This document shows positions 24,621 through 33,581 of a stretch of 64,000 bases of DNA, piece after piece. Position 1 is the first letter of the stretch. Each line of letters opens with the position of its first letter. The notes below the pieces were generated by a model. The model did not search any database, had not been told where the DNA came from, and was given only the letters and a program-made list of their open reading frames with translations. The position numbers were made by a program, and so were the translations under genes. The stretch is from Azospirillum brasilense (GTDB lineage Bacteria; Pseudomonadota; Alphaproteobacteria; Azospirillales; Azospirillaceae): the NCBI RefSeq assembly GCF_008365405.1, contig NZ_QOKV01000020.1, positions 62,001 through 126,000 of the forward strand. The letters run 5' to 3'.

Positions 24621-25517
24621 TTATCGGACCATTCCCCACTTGCGGACGGTGTGGGTCTCGATCCAGCGGAAGACGACGTTCTCGACGACGAGGCCGATCA
24701 GGATGACGGTGACGAGGCCGGCGAACACCTTGTCGATGTACAGCTCGTTGCGGTTCTGGAAGATGAACCAGCCCAGCCCGCCCTTGCCCGACGAGACGCC
24801 GAACACCAACTCCGCCGCGATCAGCGTGCGCCAGGCGAAGGCCCAGCCGACCTTCAGCCCGGTCAGGATGGCCGGAAAGGCCGCCGGGATCAGCATGGTG
24901 ACGACGTAGCGGATGCCGCTCAGCCCGTAATTCCGCCCGGCCATGCGCAGCGTCTCCGACACCGAGGTGAAGCCGGCGTGCGTGTTCAGCGCCAGCGGCC
25001 AAAGCACCGCATGAACCAGGACGAAAGTCAGGCTGACCGCCCCCAGCCCGAACCACAGCATGGCGATGGGCAGCAGTGCGATGGCCGGCAGCGGGTTGAA
25101 CATCGAGGTCAGGGTGGACAGCACGTCGTTGCCGATCCGGGTGGACACCGCGAAGCTGGTCAGCAGAATGGCCAGCACCACGGCGATGGCGTAGCCCTTC
25201 AGCAGAACCGACAGCGACACCCAGGCCATCGACAGCAGGTTCTCCCGCCAGATCGCCTCCCACAGCGCCGCGACGGTGGCGGTGAAGGTGGGAAACATCA
25301 GCGGGTTGTTCTGCCACGTCGCGGTGATCTGCCAGAGCAGCGCCACCGCGGCCAGAACGGCGAAGCGGCGGAGCGCGGTGACGTTGCCGATCCGCTCCCA
25401 CAGGGACAGCGGTCGGGCGACGTCACCGATCGGGCCGGTGGTGGCGACCGTCCGTTCATACTCCGGGCGGACGGGCGGCACACGGCCGCCTCGCGGAGCA
25501 AGCGACAGGCCGGTCAT
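24621..25517 (-). CDS. ABC transporter permease, SsuC/TauC type
   Basis: An inner-membrane permease of 298 residues with six hydrophobic segments. The EAA loop that docks with the ATPase is seen in FTSVSETLRMAGRNYGLSG, followed by IPAAFPAILTGLKVGWAFAWR, typical of NitT/TauT-family permeases. About 60 hydrophilic residues precede the first helix. The start at 25517 overlaps the stop of the ATPase gene by four bases. It belongs with the ATPase and two binding proteins upstream. Confidence 0.92.
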   Translation of the reverse strand: MTGLSLAPRGGRVPPVRPEYERTVATTGPIGDVARPLSLWERIGNVTALRRFAVLAAVALLWQITATWQNNPLMFPTFTATVAALWEAIWRENLLSMAWVSLSVLLKGYAIAVVLAILLTSFAVSTRIGNDVLSTLTSMFNPLPAIALLPIAMLWFGLGAVSLTFVLVHAVLWPLALNTHAGFTSVSETLRMAGRNYGLSGIRYVVTMLIPAAFPAILTGLKVGWAFAWRTLIAAELVFGVSSGKGGLGWFIFQNRNELYIDKVFAGLVTVILIGLVVENVVFRWIETHTVRKWGMVR

Positions 25518-26362
25518 GAACGCGGCCCCTTCACCGTTTCCACCTCGTCGGCGAACAGCATGGTGTGGATGCGCTGGGCGGTGTCCTGGAACGCCGGGCT
25601 GCCGACCGCGAAGTGATCGTAGCCGTCGCAGTTCAGCTCCGCCTTCACCTGCCCGGGATGCGGCGACAGCACGAGGATGCGGGAACCGACGACCAAAGCC
25701 TCCTCGATGGAATGGGTGACGAACAGCACGGTGAAGCGCAGATCGTCCCAGAGCTGGAGCAGCTCCTCCTGCATCTTGCGGCGGGTCAGCGCGTCCAGCG
25801 CCGCGAAGGGCTCGTCCATCAGCAGGATGTCCGGCTCCATCGCCATGGCGCGGGCGATGGCGACGCGCTGCTTCATCCCGCCCGACAGCATGTGCGGATG
25901 CACGTCGGCGAACTTGGACAGGTTCACCCGCGCGATGCAGTCCAGCGCCTTCTCCTCGGCCTCCCGGCGCGTGGCCTTGCCGCTGGCGAGCAGCGGGAAC
26001 ATGACGTTCTGCTTCACCGTCTTCCAGGGCGGCAGCTGGTCGAACTCCTGGAACACCATCATGCGGTCCGGCCCCGGCCCGGTCACCGCCCGCCCGTTCA
26101 GGCGGATGGCCCCCTCCACCGGCGCCAGGAAGCCGCCCACCGCCTTCAGCAGCGAGGACTTGCCGCAACCGGACGGCCCCAACAGGACGTAGCGCTCCGC
26201 CTGGAACACCTGGAAATCGACGCGGTAGGTCGCGGTCACCAGATGGCGGCGCGTCTTGTACTGGAGCGTGACGCCGGAGACGTCCAGCAGCGGACGCTCG
26301 GACACGCCGGCGGTGTCCACGCTGTCGGTGTTTACAGCGGCGAGATGGGTGAAGGCGTTCAT
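25514..26362 (-). CDS. ABC transporter ATPase, SsuB/TauB type
   Basis: A 282-residue ATPase. Walker A is LLGPSGCGKSSLLKA, the Q-loop is MMVFQEFDQLPPW, the signature is LSGGMKQRVAIARA, Walker B is ILLMDEPFAALDALTR and the switch His is in VLFVTHSIEEAL. QEFDQLPPW is characteristic of nitrate/taurine/sulfonate importers. Its start codon lies four bases after the SBP1 stop, and it overlaps the permease start, so expression is coupled. Confidence 0.94.
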   Translation of the reverse strand: MNAFTHLAAVNTDSVDTAGVSERPLLDVSGVTLQYKTRRHLVTATYRVDFQVFQAERYVLLGPSGCGKSSLLKAVGGFLAPVEGAIRLNGRAVTGPGPDRMMVFQEFDQLPPWKTVKQNVMFPLLASGKATRREAEEKALDCIARVNLSKFADVHPHMLSGGMKQRVAIARAMAMEPDILLMDEPFAALDALTRRKMQEELLQLWDDLRFTVLFVTHSIEEALVVGSRILVLSPHPGQVKAELNCDGYDHFAVGSPAFQDTAQRIHTMLFADEVETVKGPRS

Positions 26363-26366
26363 CGGC

Positions 26367-27389
26367 TCAGCTCCCGGTTTCGCCGTGGAGGTCTTCGAAG
26401 AACAGGTCCTTCCAGGAGGCCGGCTTGTTCTTCATGGCGCCGACCTTGTGCATGAAGTCGGCGAAAGCCCCGACGCGGGCGGGGGCGACGGTGAACTGGT
26501 TGTCCGGGTCGTCGAGGATGCTGACGACGAAGGCCTTGTCGAGGTCGCCCCGGTTCAGCGCCAGATAGATGTCCGCCGCTGCGGAATGGTCGGCGTTGAT
26601 GACGTCCATCGCCTCCTTCAGCGCGCCGAGGAAGGCCTGATAGGTCTTGGGATTCTTGGCGCGGAAGGCTTCCTTCGCCCAGATCAGGTTGAAGGTGTGC
26701 GGCCCGCCCAGCACGTCGTAGGAGCTGAAGACCTTGTGGATCTTCGGATCACGCAGCTGCTGGTACTGGAACGGCGGGCCGGAGATGTGGCCAGTGATCT
26801 CCGACGAGCCGGACAGCAGGGCGGCGGTGGCGTCGGGGTGCGGCAGCGAGACGGTCCGCTTGTCGAGCGCGTCGAACTTGCCCTCACCGAACTCCTTCTC
26901 CACGGCCATCTGGAGCACGCGGGCCTGGACGCCGACCTTCACCGCCGGCAGGGCGATCTTGTCCTTGTCGGTGAAGTCCTTGAGCGTCTTGACGGTCGGG
27001 TTGGTGGTGGTCAGGAACAGGGGCATGCTGTTCAGGGCGGCGATGGCCTTGACGTTGGCGTTGCCCTTGGTGCGGTCCCAGATGGTCAGCAGCGGACCGA
27101 CGCCCGCCGACCCCAGATCGATGCTGTCCGACAGCAGCGCGTCGTTCATCGCCGCCCCGCCGGAGAGCTGCACCCACTCCACATTGATGTCGAGCCCCAG
27201 TTCCTTGCCGTGCTTCTCGATCAGCTTCTGGTGGCGCAGCACATGCAGCGGCAGATAGCCCAGCCCGTACTGTTCGGCGATCCGTATCCGGCCTTCCGCC
27301 GCCGCCGGACCGGCCAGCGCTGCGGCGGCGAGCCCCAGCCCGGCCAAGGCGCAGAGCGCGCGGCGGATGACACGTCCCGGGTTGACCAT
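26367..27389 (-). CDS. ABC transporter substrate-binding protein, NitT/TauT family (SBP1)
   Basis: A 340-residue exported binding protein. The signal peptide is MVNPGRVIRRALCALAGLG followed by a cleavage site near AGPAAAEG. The mature part has the NMT1/TauA-type fold: IAEQYGLGYLPLHVLRHQKLIEK, NDALLSDSIDLGSAGVGPLL. A strong GGAGGTT site precedes the ATG. It is clearly paralogous to the protein at 28556 and shares the same terminal LHGETGS. The upstream 173 bases are AT-rich and may hold a promoter of its own. Confidence 0.92.
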   Translation of the reverse strand: MVNPGRVIRRALCALAGLGLAAAALAGPAAAEGRIRIAEQYGLGYLPLHVLRHQKLIEKHGKELGLDINVEWVQLSGGAAMNDALLSDSIDLGSAGVGPLLTIWDRTKGNANVKAIAALNSMPLFLTTTNPTVKTLKDFTDKDKIALPAVKVGVQARVLQMAVEKEFGEGKFDALDKRTVSLPHPDATAALLSGSSEITGHISGPPFQYQQLRDPKIHKVFSSYDVLGGPHTFNLIWAKEAFRAKNPKTYQAFLGALKEAMDVINADHSAAADIYLALNRGDLDKAFVVSILDDPDNQFTVAPARVGAFADFMHKVGAMKNKPASWKDLFFEDLHGETGS

Positions 27390-27562
27390 ACGAACCTCCG
27401 ATCAATTTTACCTAATCTCTAGTAGGAAAATGACATCATGATTCCACGCACGATTCAACAGGGAAAATCGGATTTATTAACTTAATATTATTGTAGTATA
27501 TGCGCATGAAAAGGCGGGACCGGCATGGGGGGCCACGCCCCCTGCCGGTCCCGGCAGGACGA
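27390..27562. promoter_or_regulatory. AT-rich spacer, possible internal promoter of the ABC operon
   Basis: A 173-bp gap between the dioxygenase and SBP1 genes, far more AT-rich than the genes around it (27410-27505). It is much wider than the other spacers of the cluster, suggesting that SBP1 and the genes after it can be transcribed separately. No certain promoter motif can be named. Confidence 0.4.
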
Positions 27563-28465
27563 TCAGGCGGCGAGGCTCGGCTTGCGGCCGAGCACACGGG
27601 TCACGCTGGGACGGCCATCGACGCCGACCACCACGTCGCCGGCCACGGTCGTGCGGCGGACGACGCGGGGACGGTCGCCGTAATCGTCGACGGCGCGGTG
27701 GATGGTGGCGCGGTTGTCCCAGATCGCCACATCGCCCGGCGACCAGTGCCAGCGCACCGTGTTTTCCGGACGGGTGGCGTGGTCGGTGAAGATGCCGATC
27801 AGCCGGTTGGCATCGGAGGTGCCGAAGCCGACCAGCCGTTGCAGGAAATGCCCGACCAGCAGGGTGCGCTCGCCGGTGACCGGGTGCACGGAGACCAGCG
27901 GATGCTCCGTCTCGTAAACGGTGGCGGTGAAGACTTCATTGAAGCGTTTCAGCCCATCCTCGCGGACGTTTCCGCGGTCGCCCACGTAATCGTACTGGTT
28001 GGTGTGGATCGCCCGCAGCCTGTCGGCCAGTTCGCGCAACGGCTCCGGCAGTTCGGCGTAGGCCGCCGCCGTGTTGCCCCACAGCGTGTCGCCGCCGCGG
28101 TCCGGCAGTTCATGGGGGCGCAGGATGGTGATGCTGGGATAGGCGTCGAGGAAGGTGATGTCGGCGTGCCAGGAACTGGCGCGCTCCCCGCGCGATCCGT
28201 CCACGTCCAGGATGCCCTCGGTCCCGCCGAGCGACGGGACGGTCGGATGGCCGACCAGCGTGCCCCACAGCCGTCCGAACGCCTCCTGCCGGGCGTCGTC
28301 GATGTGGTGCTGGTCGCGAACGAAGATCACCTTGTGCTCGTAAACGGCGTCCTGGATCGCCTTCAGCACCGCCGGGTGCAGATCGCCGGACAGGGAGACG
28401 CCGCGCAGTTCGGCGCCGATGTTGCCGTTGATGGGCTTGATGTCGAAACCGTTGGGAAGGCTCAT
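27563..28465 (-). CDS. TauD/TfdA-family 2-oxoglutarate-dependent dioxygenase
   Basis: A 300-residue non-haem iron dioxygenase. The iron-binding HxD is in SSWHADITF (about residue 108), the distal His in RATIHRAVDDYG (about 255), and the 2-oxoglutarate-binding Arg in PRVVRRTTVAGD. Family members hydroxylate taurine, alkylsulfates or aryloxyacetates and release sulfite, sulfate or aldehyde with CO2 and succinate. Length and the DYVGDRGNVREDG segment resemble alkylsulfatase- and taurine-type members. Its position between two TauA-type binding proteins supports a sulfur-compound substrate. Confidence 0.9.
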   Translation of the reverse strand: MSLPNGFDIKPINGNIGAELRGVSLSGDLHPAVLKAIQDAVYEHKVIFVRDQHHIDDARQEAFGRLWGTLVGHPTVPSLGGTEGILDVDGSRGERASSWHADITFLDAYPSITILRPHELPDRGGDTLWGNTAAAYAELPEPLRELADRLRAIHTNQYDYVGDRGNVREDGLKRFNEVFTATVYETEHPLVSVHPVTGERTLLVGHFLQRLVGFGTSDANRLIGIFTDHATRPENTVRWHWSPGDVAIWDNRATIHRAVDDYGDRPRVVRRTTVAGDVVVGVDGRPSVTRVLGRKPSLAA

Positions 28466-28555
28466 CGGAATGTCTCCATCATCAAGTAAGGAATGACGTG
28501 CATACGGTGAACGGGAAATTGGTGAACGGTCGGCAAGTGAAAGACCGGTGTCAGG

Positions 28556-29593
28556 TCAGCTCCCTGTTTCGCCATGCAGGATCGGGAAGGTGTAGTCTTT
28601 CCACGAGGCCGGCTTGGTCTTGATCGAACCGACGCGGTGCATGAAGTCGGCGATCACGCCGGTGTTGTGCGGAACCTGGGAATAGCTGATGTCCGGGTTG
28701 TCGAGCAGCGCCACCACCTCGTCCTGGGTCAGCTTGCTGCGCTCCTCCGCAAGATAGATGCGGGCGGCCTCGGCCTTGTCGCGCTTGATCAGCGCGAAGC
28801 CGTCGCCCATCGCCTTCACCACGGCGGCGGTGAGCTTCGGGTTCTCGTCGTAGAATTTCTGCGTGGCGTAGGACAGCACCAGCGTCGCTTCGCCGATCAC
28901 GTCGCGCGAGTTCAGGATGCGGTGGACGTTCGGGTGGACGAGTTGCTGCGACCCGTAGGTCGGGGTGGTGATGTGGCCGGTGATCTCCGTCTTGCCGGAA
29001 ACCAGCGCCGCGGTGGCGTCCGGCGGGCTCAGCGTCGTGGTCAGCGGCTCGAAGTCATACTGGTGCCCCGGCCCGAACTCCTTCTCCGCGGCGATCTGGA
29101 GAATGACCGAATTGATGGAGACCTTCACCGCCGGCACCGCGATGCGGTCCTTGTCGGTCAGGTCGCGGATGCTGCGGACGTTCGGGTTGTTGCTGTTGAG
29201 CCAGTAGGCCGAGGAGTCCAGCCCCGAGATGGCCTTCACGCCGATACCGCCGCGCGTCTTGTCCCAGACGGTCAGCAGTGGCGCGATGCCGGCGGAGACG
29301 ATATGGGCGTTGCCGCTCAGCAGCGCGTCGTTGGCGGCGACCCCGCCGTTCAACACCAGCCAGTTGACCTTGAGCGGCCCGATCCCCTGCTCCTCGGCGC
29401 GTTTTTCGATCAGCCCCTGGTTCTTGGCGATCATCAGCGGCAGGTAGCCCAGCCCGTACTGGATGGCGATGGTCAGGTCCGTCGCCTCGGCCCGCGCGCC
29501 ACCGGAGGAAAGGAGGGCCACGCCCGCCGCCAAGGTCATGCCGAGAAAAGCCCGTCTTGCGGTGGACTCAATCCGTTTCACACCCGCTGTCAT
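28556..29593 (-). CDS. ABC transporter substrate-binding protein, NitT/TauT family (SBP2)
   Basis: A 345-residue exported binding protein. The N-terminus TARRAFLGMTLAAG has a twin-arginine-like RR-x-F-L motif, so export may use Tat. The mature part parallels SBP1 at 26367 (IQYGLGYLPLMIAKNQGLIEK, NDALLSGNAHIVSAGIAPLL, final LHGETGS). I chose the ATG at 29593 because GGGAGG sits seven bases upstream; an in-frame ATG at 29620 is less likely. It is the first gene of the cluster. Confidence 0.9.
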   Translation of the reverse strand: MTAGVKRIESTARRAFLGMTLAAGVALLSSGGARAEATDLTIAIQYGLGYLPLMIAKNQGLIEKRAEEQGIGPLKVNWLVLNGGVAANDALLSGNAHIVSAGIAPLLTVWDKTRGGIGVKAISGLDSSAYWLNSNNPNVRSIRDLTDKDRIAVPAVKVSINSVILQIAAEKEFGPGHQYDFEPLTTTLSPPDATAALVSGKTEITGHITTPTYGSQQLVHPNVHRILNSRDVIGEATLVLSYATQKFYDENPKLTAAVVKAMGDGFALIKRDKAEAARIYLAEERSKLTQDEVVALLDNPDISYSQVPHNTGVIADFMHRVGSIKTKPASWKDYTFPILHGETGS

Positions 29594-29811
29594 CGAAGCC
29601 TCCCGAAATGGCGTCGCCAAGGTTGATTTGCACCTCGATCACACCAATCCAGCGGCGTCCTGTCAAATAATATCTACTCTATTTATAGATTTTTAAACTC
29701 CAAAACTACATAACATATATGTTATTTATGCTGCTGAGGTTTTGTCACAGCATCGCTCTCACAAGGGCGTTCGAGCCGCCTCCACCGGACCGTTCCAAGC
29801 TCTGATTGCGC
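29594..29811. promoter_or_regulatory. AT-rich promoter region of the TauA-type cluster
   Basis: The DNA upstream of SBP2 is strongly AT-rich between about 29660 and 29735, in contrast with its surroundings. It contains a perfect 16-bp palindrome (separate entry). It lies downstream of the guaA terminator and is the probable promoter region of the seven-gene minus-strand cluster. Confidence 0.5.
29710..29725. promoter_or_regulatory. perfect 16-bp palindrome ATAACATATATGTTAT
   Basis: A completely self-complementary site about 117 bases upstream of the SBP2 start. Position and symmetry suggest an operator for a dimeric regulator of the transporter cluster. The regulator is not encoded next to it. 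Confidence 0.5.
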
Positions 29812-29852
29812 ATAAAAAAGCCGCCAGGAGCTGTGCGGCTCCTGACGGCTTT
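29812..29852 (-). terminator. rho-independent terminator of guaA
   Basis: On the minus strand a 15-bp stem (AAAGCCG.CAGGAGC with one G-U pair) and loop CGCACA is followed by six T residues, 37 bases after the guaA stop codon. Confidence 0.9.
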
Positions 29853-29888
29853 CCATGCTCAACCCTTATCGACAGCGATCGTCGCGGA

Positions 29889-31439
29889 TCACTCCCACTC
29901 GATGGTGCCGGGCGGCTTCGAGGTGATGTCGTAGACGACGCGGTTGACGCCGCGGACCTCGTTGACGATGCGGTTCGACACGCGGGCCAGGAAGTCGTGC
30001 GGGAACGGGTACCAGTCGGCGGTCATGCCGTCGGTCGAGGTCACCGCGCGCAGGGCCAGCACATGGTCGTAGGTCCGGCCGTCGCCCATCACGCCCACGG
30101 TGCGCACCGGCAGCAGCACCGCGAAGGCCTGCCAGATCGCGTCGTAGAGGCCGGCGTTGCGGATCTCCTCCAGATAGACCGTGTCGGCCTTGCGCAGGAT
30201 GTCCAGCTTCTCCGGGGTGATCTCGCCGGGAACGCGGATGGCGAGGCCGGGGCCGGGGAAGGGGTGGCGCCCGATGAAGGCGGCCGGCAGGCCGAGTTCG
30301 CGGCCGAGCGCCCGGACCTCGTCCTTGAACAGCTCGCGCAGCGGCTCGACCAGCTTCAGCTTCATGCGCTCCGGCAGGCCGCCGACGTTGTGGTGCGACT
30401 TGATGGTGACCGACGGGCCGCCGGTGAAGGACACGCTCTCGATCACGTCGGGGTACAGCGTGCCCTGGGCCAGGAACTGCGCCCCGCCGACCTTGGCGCT
30501 CTCCTCGTCGAAGACCTCGATGAACAGGCCGCCGATGATCTTGCGCTTCTGCTCCGGGTCGGTGACGCCGGCCAGCTTCCCGAGGAACAGGTCGGACGCG
30601 CTCCGGTGGACCAGCGGGATGTTGTAGTGGTCGCGGAACAGCGTCACCACCTCCTCAGCCTCGCCGGCGCGCATCAGGCCGGTGTCGACGAAGATGCAGG
30701 TGAGCTGGTCGCCGATGGCCTCGTGGATCAGCACGGCGGCCACCGAGGAGTCGACGCCGCCCGACAGGCCGCAGATCACCTTGCCGCTGCCGACCTGGGC
30801 GCGGATCTTCTCGATGGCCTGCTGCTTGAAGGCGGCCATGGTCCAGTCGCCCTTCAGCCCGGCGACACGGTGCACGAAGTTCGCCAGGAGCTGCGCGCCG
30901 TGCGGGGTGTGCACGACCTCCGGGTGGAACTGCACGCCGTAGAACTGGCGGGCGTCGTCGGCGATGGCGGCAAAGGGCGCGCCGTCGCTGACCGCCACGG
31001 CCTGGAAGCCGTCTGGCAGGGCGGTGACGCGGTCGCCGTGGCTCATCCACACCTGCTCGCGCGACCCAACCGCCCACAGCCCGTCGAACAGGGCGCAGGT
31101 CTGCTTCACCTCGATGAAGGCGCGCCCGAATTCGCGGTGGTCGGAGCCCGACACGGCGCCGCCGAGCTGGTGGCACATCGTCTGCTGGCCGTAGCAGATG
31201 CCCAGGACCGGGACGCCCAGCGTGAAGACCACCTCCGGCGCGCGCGGGCCGTTCTCTTCGGTGACGGAGGCCGGGCTGCCCGACAGGATGATCGCCTTCG
31301 GCGCGTAGTCGCGAATCCGCTCCTCGCTCATGCTGAACGGATGGATTTCGCAATAGACGCCGGCTTCACGGACGCGGCGGGCGATGAGCTGGGTCACCTG
31401 CGACCCGAAATCGAGGATGAGAACGCGCTCGGCGGACAT
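29889..31439 (-). CDS. guaA: glutamine-hydrolysing GMP synthase
   Basis: A 516-residue enzyme that aminates XMP to GMP using ATP and glutamine, the last step of guanine nucleotide synthesis. The class I amidotransferase domain (about 1-195) has the catalytic Cys in GICYGQQTMCHQLGG and the His/Glu in VQFHPEVVHT. The ATP-pyrophosphatase domain has GLSGGVDSSV, and the C-terminal dimer domain ends SKPPGTIEWE, as in all GuaA. Length is standard. I chose the ATG at 31439 because the protein then begins MSAERVLILDFGSQ. A clear terminator follows. Confidence 0.98.
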   Translation of the reverse strand: MSAERVLILDFGSQVTQLIARRVREAGVYCEIHPFSMSEERIRDYAPKAIILSGSPASVTEENGPRAPEVVFTLGVPVLGICYGQQTMCHQLGGAVSGSDHREFGRAFIEVKQTCALFDGLWAVGSREQVWMSHGDRVTALPDGFQAVAVSDGAPFAAIADDARQFYGVQFHPEVVHTPHGAQLLANFVHRVAGLKGDWTMAAFKQQAIEKIRAQVGSGKVICGLSGGVDSSVAAVLIHEAIGDQLTCIFVDTGLMRAGEAEEVVTLFRDHYNIPLVHRSASDLFLGKLAGVTDPEQKRKIIGGLFIEVFDEESAKVGGAQFLAQGTLYPDVIESVSFTGGPSVTIKSHHNVGGLPERMKLKLVEPLRELFKDEVRALGRELGLPAAFIGRHPFPGPGLAIRVPGEITPEKLDILRKADTVYLEEIRNAGLYDAIWQAFAVLLPVRTVGVMGDGRTYDHVLALRAVTSTDGMTADWYPFPHDFLARVSNRIVNEVRGVNRVVYDITSKPPGTIEWE

Positions 31440-31474
31440 GGACGACAACCTGATGCGGGGGGACAAGCCCCTGA

Positions 31475-32032
31475 CTACCGCATTTCGGGGCCCGTGGACA
31501 AGCGTGCAAGCGGCGCGAGGTCGCGCCAGCCATAGGCGATCTCCACCAGTTCCTTCCCTGCGAAGCGGATCGGCCGCTCGGCCACCCGCACACCGCCCAG
31601 CCGCTCGTAGAACCAGCGGGCCGGATTCTCGCGCAGGCACCAGACCACGGCGGTGCGCTTGCCGCCCTCCTGGAGCCGTTCGGCCATGGTCGCCACCAGG
31701 CGGCGGCCCAGCCCCTGCCCCTGCGCCTCGTCCAGCAGGTAGAGGGCGTAGAACTCCCCTTCGTACCCCTCCACGGGAATGCGGCGCCCGCCGTAGGTGG
31801 CGAAACCCACCACCGATTCCGTGCCGTCCACCACGACCAAAGCGCCCTGCCCCGGGCCATGCGCCTGGACGGCGTTGTGCCAGCGCATCGCCGCGGCGGC
31901 TTCCGACAGGTTGACGAGGTAGGCGTCGGGGACGAGCCCCGGATAGGTGGATTGCCACGTGGCAACATGGACCTTGGCGATGCCCACCGCGTCCGACGGG
32001 CACGCGTCGCGAATCACCAGCGCTTCATCCAT
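31475..32032 (-). CDS. GNAT family N-acetyltransferase
   Basis: A 185-residue acetyltransferase. GNAT motifs: IRDACPSDAVGIAKVHVATW at the N-terminus, LYLLDEAQGQGLGRRLVATMAERL as the acetyl-CoA loop (Q-x-x-G-x-G type, about residue 108), and NPARWFYERLGG near the end. The start at 32032 has GGAGA upstream and removes a Pro/Gly-rich extension. Substrate unknown. It lies just upstream of guaA on the same strand, 35 bases apart, and might be cotranscribed with it. Confidence 0.85.
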   Translation of the reverse strand: MDEALVIRDACPSDAVGIAKVHVATWQSTYPGLVPDAYLVNLSEAAAAMRWHNAVQAHGPGQGALVVVDGTESVVGFATYGGRRIPVEGYEGEFYALYLLDEAQGQGLGRRLVATMAERLQEGGKRTAVVWCLRENPARWFYERLGGVRVAERPIRFAGKELVEIAYGWRDLAPLARLSTGPEMR

Positions 32033-32152
32033 GGGACATCTCCGGACCCGTTTCCCACCCCCATGGAAACTGGGAGCCGGGCCGGAGCATGTCCAGTCAG
32101 CCAAAAGGGCCGGGACGACGGCGGAAGGTCCGCCGCAAAGGCGGCCTTCGGG

Positions 32153-33175
32153 TTACTGGGCCGGAAGGGCCGGAACGCCCGCCTGCCACTGGTCCCAGTG
32201 GGAAACGATGTGATCGGTCATGCGCGAGCCGACCAGCGCCACATTCTCCACCGTCTCGGCGAAGCCGCCGGCGGTCTCGCCCGGCTTCGGGTCGAGATGC
32301 TCCAGTGTGGTCTCCTTCGGGTTGCCCTGGTCGAAGTTCACGGCACCACGCAGGCTCATCACCCGGTCGGAGCCCAGCGTCCGCTTGATGACCAGCGTGA
32401 TCGCCGCGGCCTCCATCTCGGTGATGACGTAATCGTCGGCGCCGTAGAGCTTGGCAATGTACTGCGCCTGCTCGGACATGCCGGGGCCGTGGAAGAAGGT
32501 GTCGCCGGTCATGTGCGTGCCGGTGCCGACGAAGGGCGTGCGCCGGGCGGCGTCCTGCGGGTAGCGCTGGCGGTAGGCGCGGGCGCTGTCGGAATCCTTC
32601 AGCGGCGTGTCGCCGGTCAGCTTCATCGCCCAGGACACCAGCGTCGGGTTCATCTGGAACAGCCGGACGGACTCGTAGCCCTTGCGCGGCATGAAAGTCG
32701 GCTCGCCCGGCTTGCCCTCTTCCGGCGCCCAGCGGTGGCCCAGATCGTAATCCACCAGCCAGGTCGCCCAGTTGACCTCGGCGATGGTCCCGCGCGACGG
32801 CGGCGTGCCGGCCACGCCGGAAATGATGAAATAGGCCTGCGACAGGTCGAGCTGCGGGTTCAGCAGGATCGCCTGCATGGACGCGGAGGAACTGACCTTG
32901 CCCATGCCGAGAACCGCGCCGCAGACGCCGTCGGCGTTGCAGTGGACGGGGTTCAGCGCGCCCTTCACGGTGATCGGCGTGCTGGACTGCCAGTAGCGCT
33001 CGTACCAGTTTTGGAACTCGCCGGCCCGGTCGCCGGTGTTCTTGCCGATCTCGAACATGGCGCCGACAAACACCTTGACCTTGACCGGCTCAGCCGCTTC
33101 GGCGGAGGTGCCCAGCCCCAACAGGAAAAAGGCGGACAGGGCGGCGCTCCGCCAGCGGGACGTGTTCCACATCAT
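32153..33175 (-). CDS. purine nucleoside permease family protein
   Basis: A 340-residue exported protein of the NUP family (PF06516, first described as a purine nucleoside permease in yeast and filamentous fungi). The signal peptide has a hydrophobic core SAALSAFFLLGLGTSAEA. Family segments are seen in VKVFVGAMFEIGKNTGD, YFIISGVAGTPPSRGTIAEVNWATWLVDYDLGHRW in parts, and EMEAAAITLVIKRT. The fold is phosphorylase-like, and despite the name a transport role in bacteria is not established. I chose the start at 33175 (MMWNTSRW) because GGAG precedes it. Proximity to guaA hints at purine metabolism. Confidence 0.85.
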   Translation of the reverse strand: MMWNTSRWRSAALSAFFLLGLGTSAEAAEPVKVKVFVGAMFEIGKNTGDRAGEFQNWYERYWQSSTPITVKGALNPVHCNADGVCGAVLGMGKVSSSASMQAILLNPQLDLSQAYFIISGVAGTPPSRGTIAEVNWATWLVDYDLGHRWAPEEGKPGEPTFMPRKGYESVRLFQMNPTLVSWAMKLTGDTPLKDSDSARAYRQRYPQDAARRTPFVGTGTHMTGDTFFHGPGMSEQAQYIAKLYGADDYVITEMEAAAITLVIKRTLGSDRVMSLRGAVNFDQGNPKETTLEHLDPKPGETAGGFAETVENVALVGSRMTDHIVSHWDQWQAGVPALPAQ

Positions 33176-33581
33176 TGCGCTCCAACATGCGGGGAAAGGT
33201 CGCACCCTAACCGCAAACCTCGCGGTATGACCCGCACGAAATCAGCAGGCCCGTCCGTGTGTCCCCGCATGAGTGGCGGCGCTCGTCCTTTCTTGGGCTG
33301 GCGCGCATTCGCCGCTTTTTCGGCCCGCCGCCAATCTCCCTTATCATGTTGGTTTCGCCAAATTCTTAGCGGGCGGCCAACTGTCACCTTCCGACGCGAG
33401 TCTGGCCGCCAACCGGCCACCCCATACTCCAGTATTCGCATGGTTCATTATGCGCACAAATACTTAGGATTCGAACTTTAATATTTCATTATCAATCTTC
33501 TCTCAGATTCATAAATCAAAAGATCAATAGTATCTATTTCTTTCCACGACGGCCTTGGCCATCGATCAATGGAGTTTTCCA
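33176..33581. promoter_or_regulatory. 406-bp intergenic region with AT-rich half and an inverted repeat
   Basis: The DNA between the NUP-family gene and the first of two related unknown genes. The left part is GC-rich, the right part (about 33420-33550) is strikingly AT-rich. It holds an imperfect two-arm inverted repeat at 33431-33464 (AGTATT...AATACT outside CGCAT...ATGCG). A promoter for the gene at 33582 is expected here. Confidence 0.45.
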
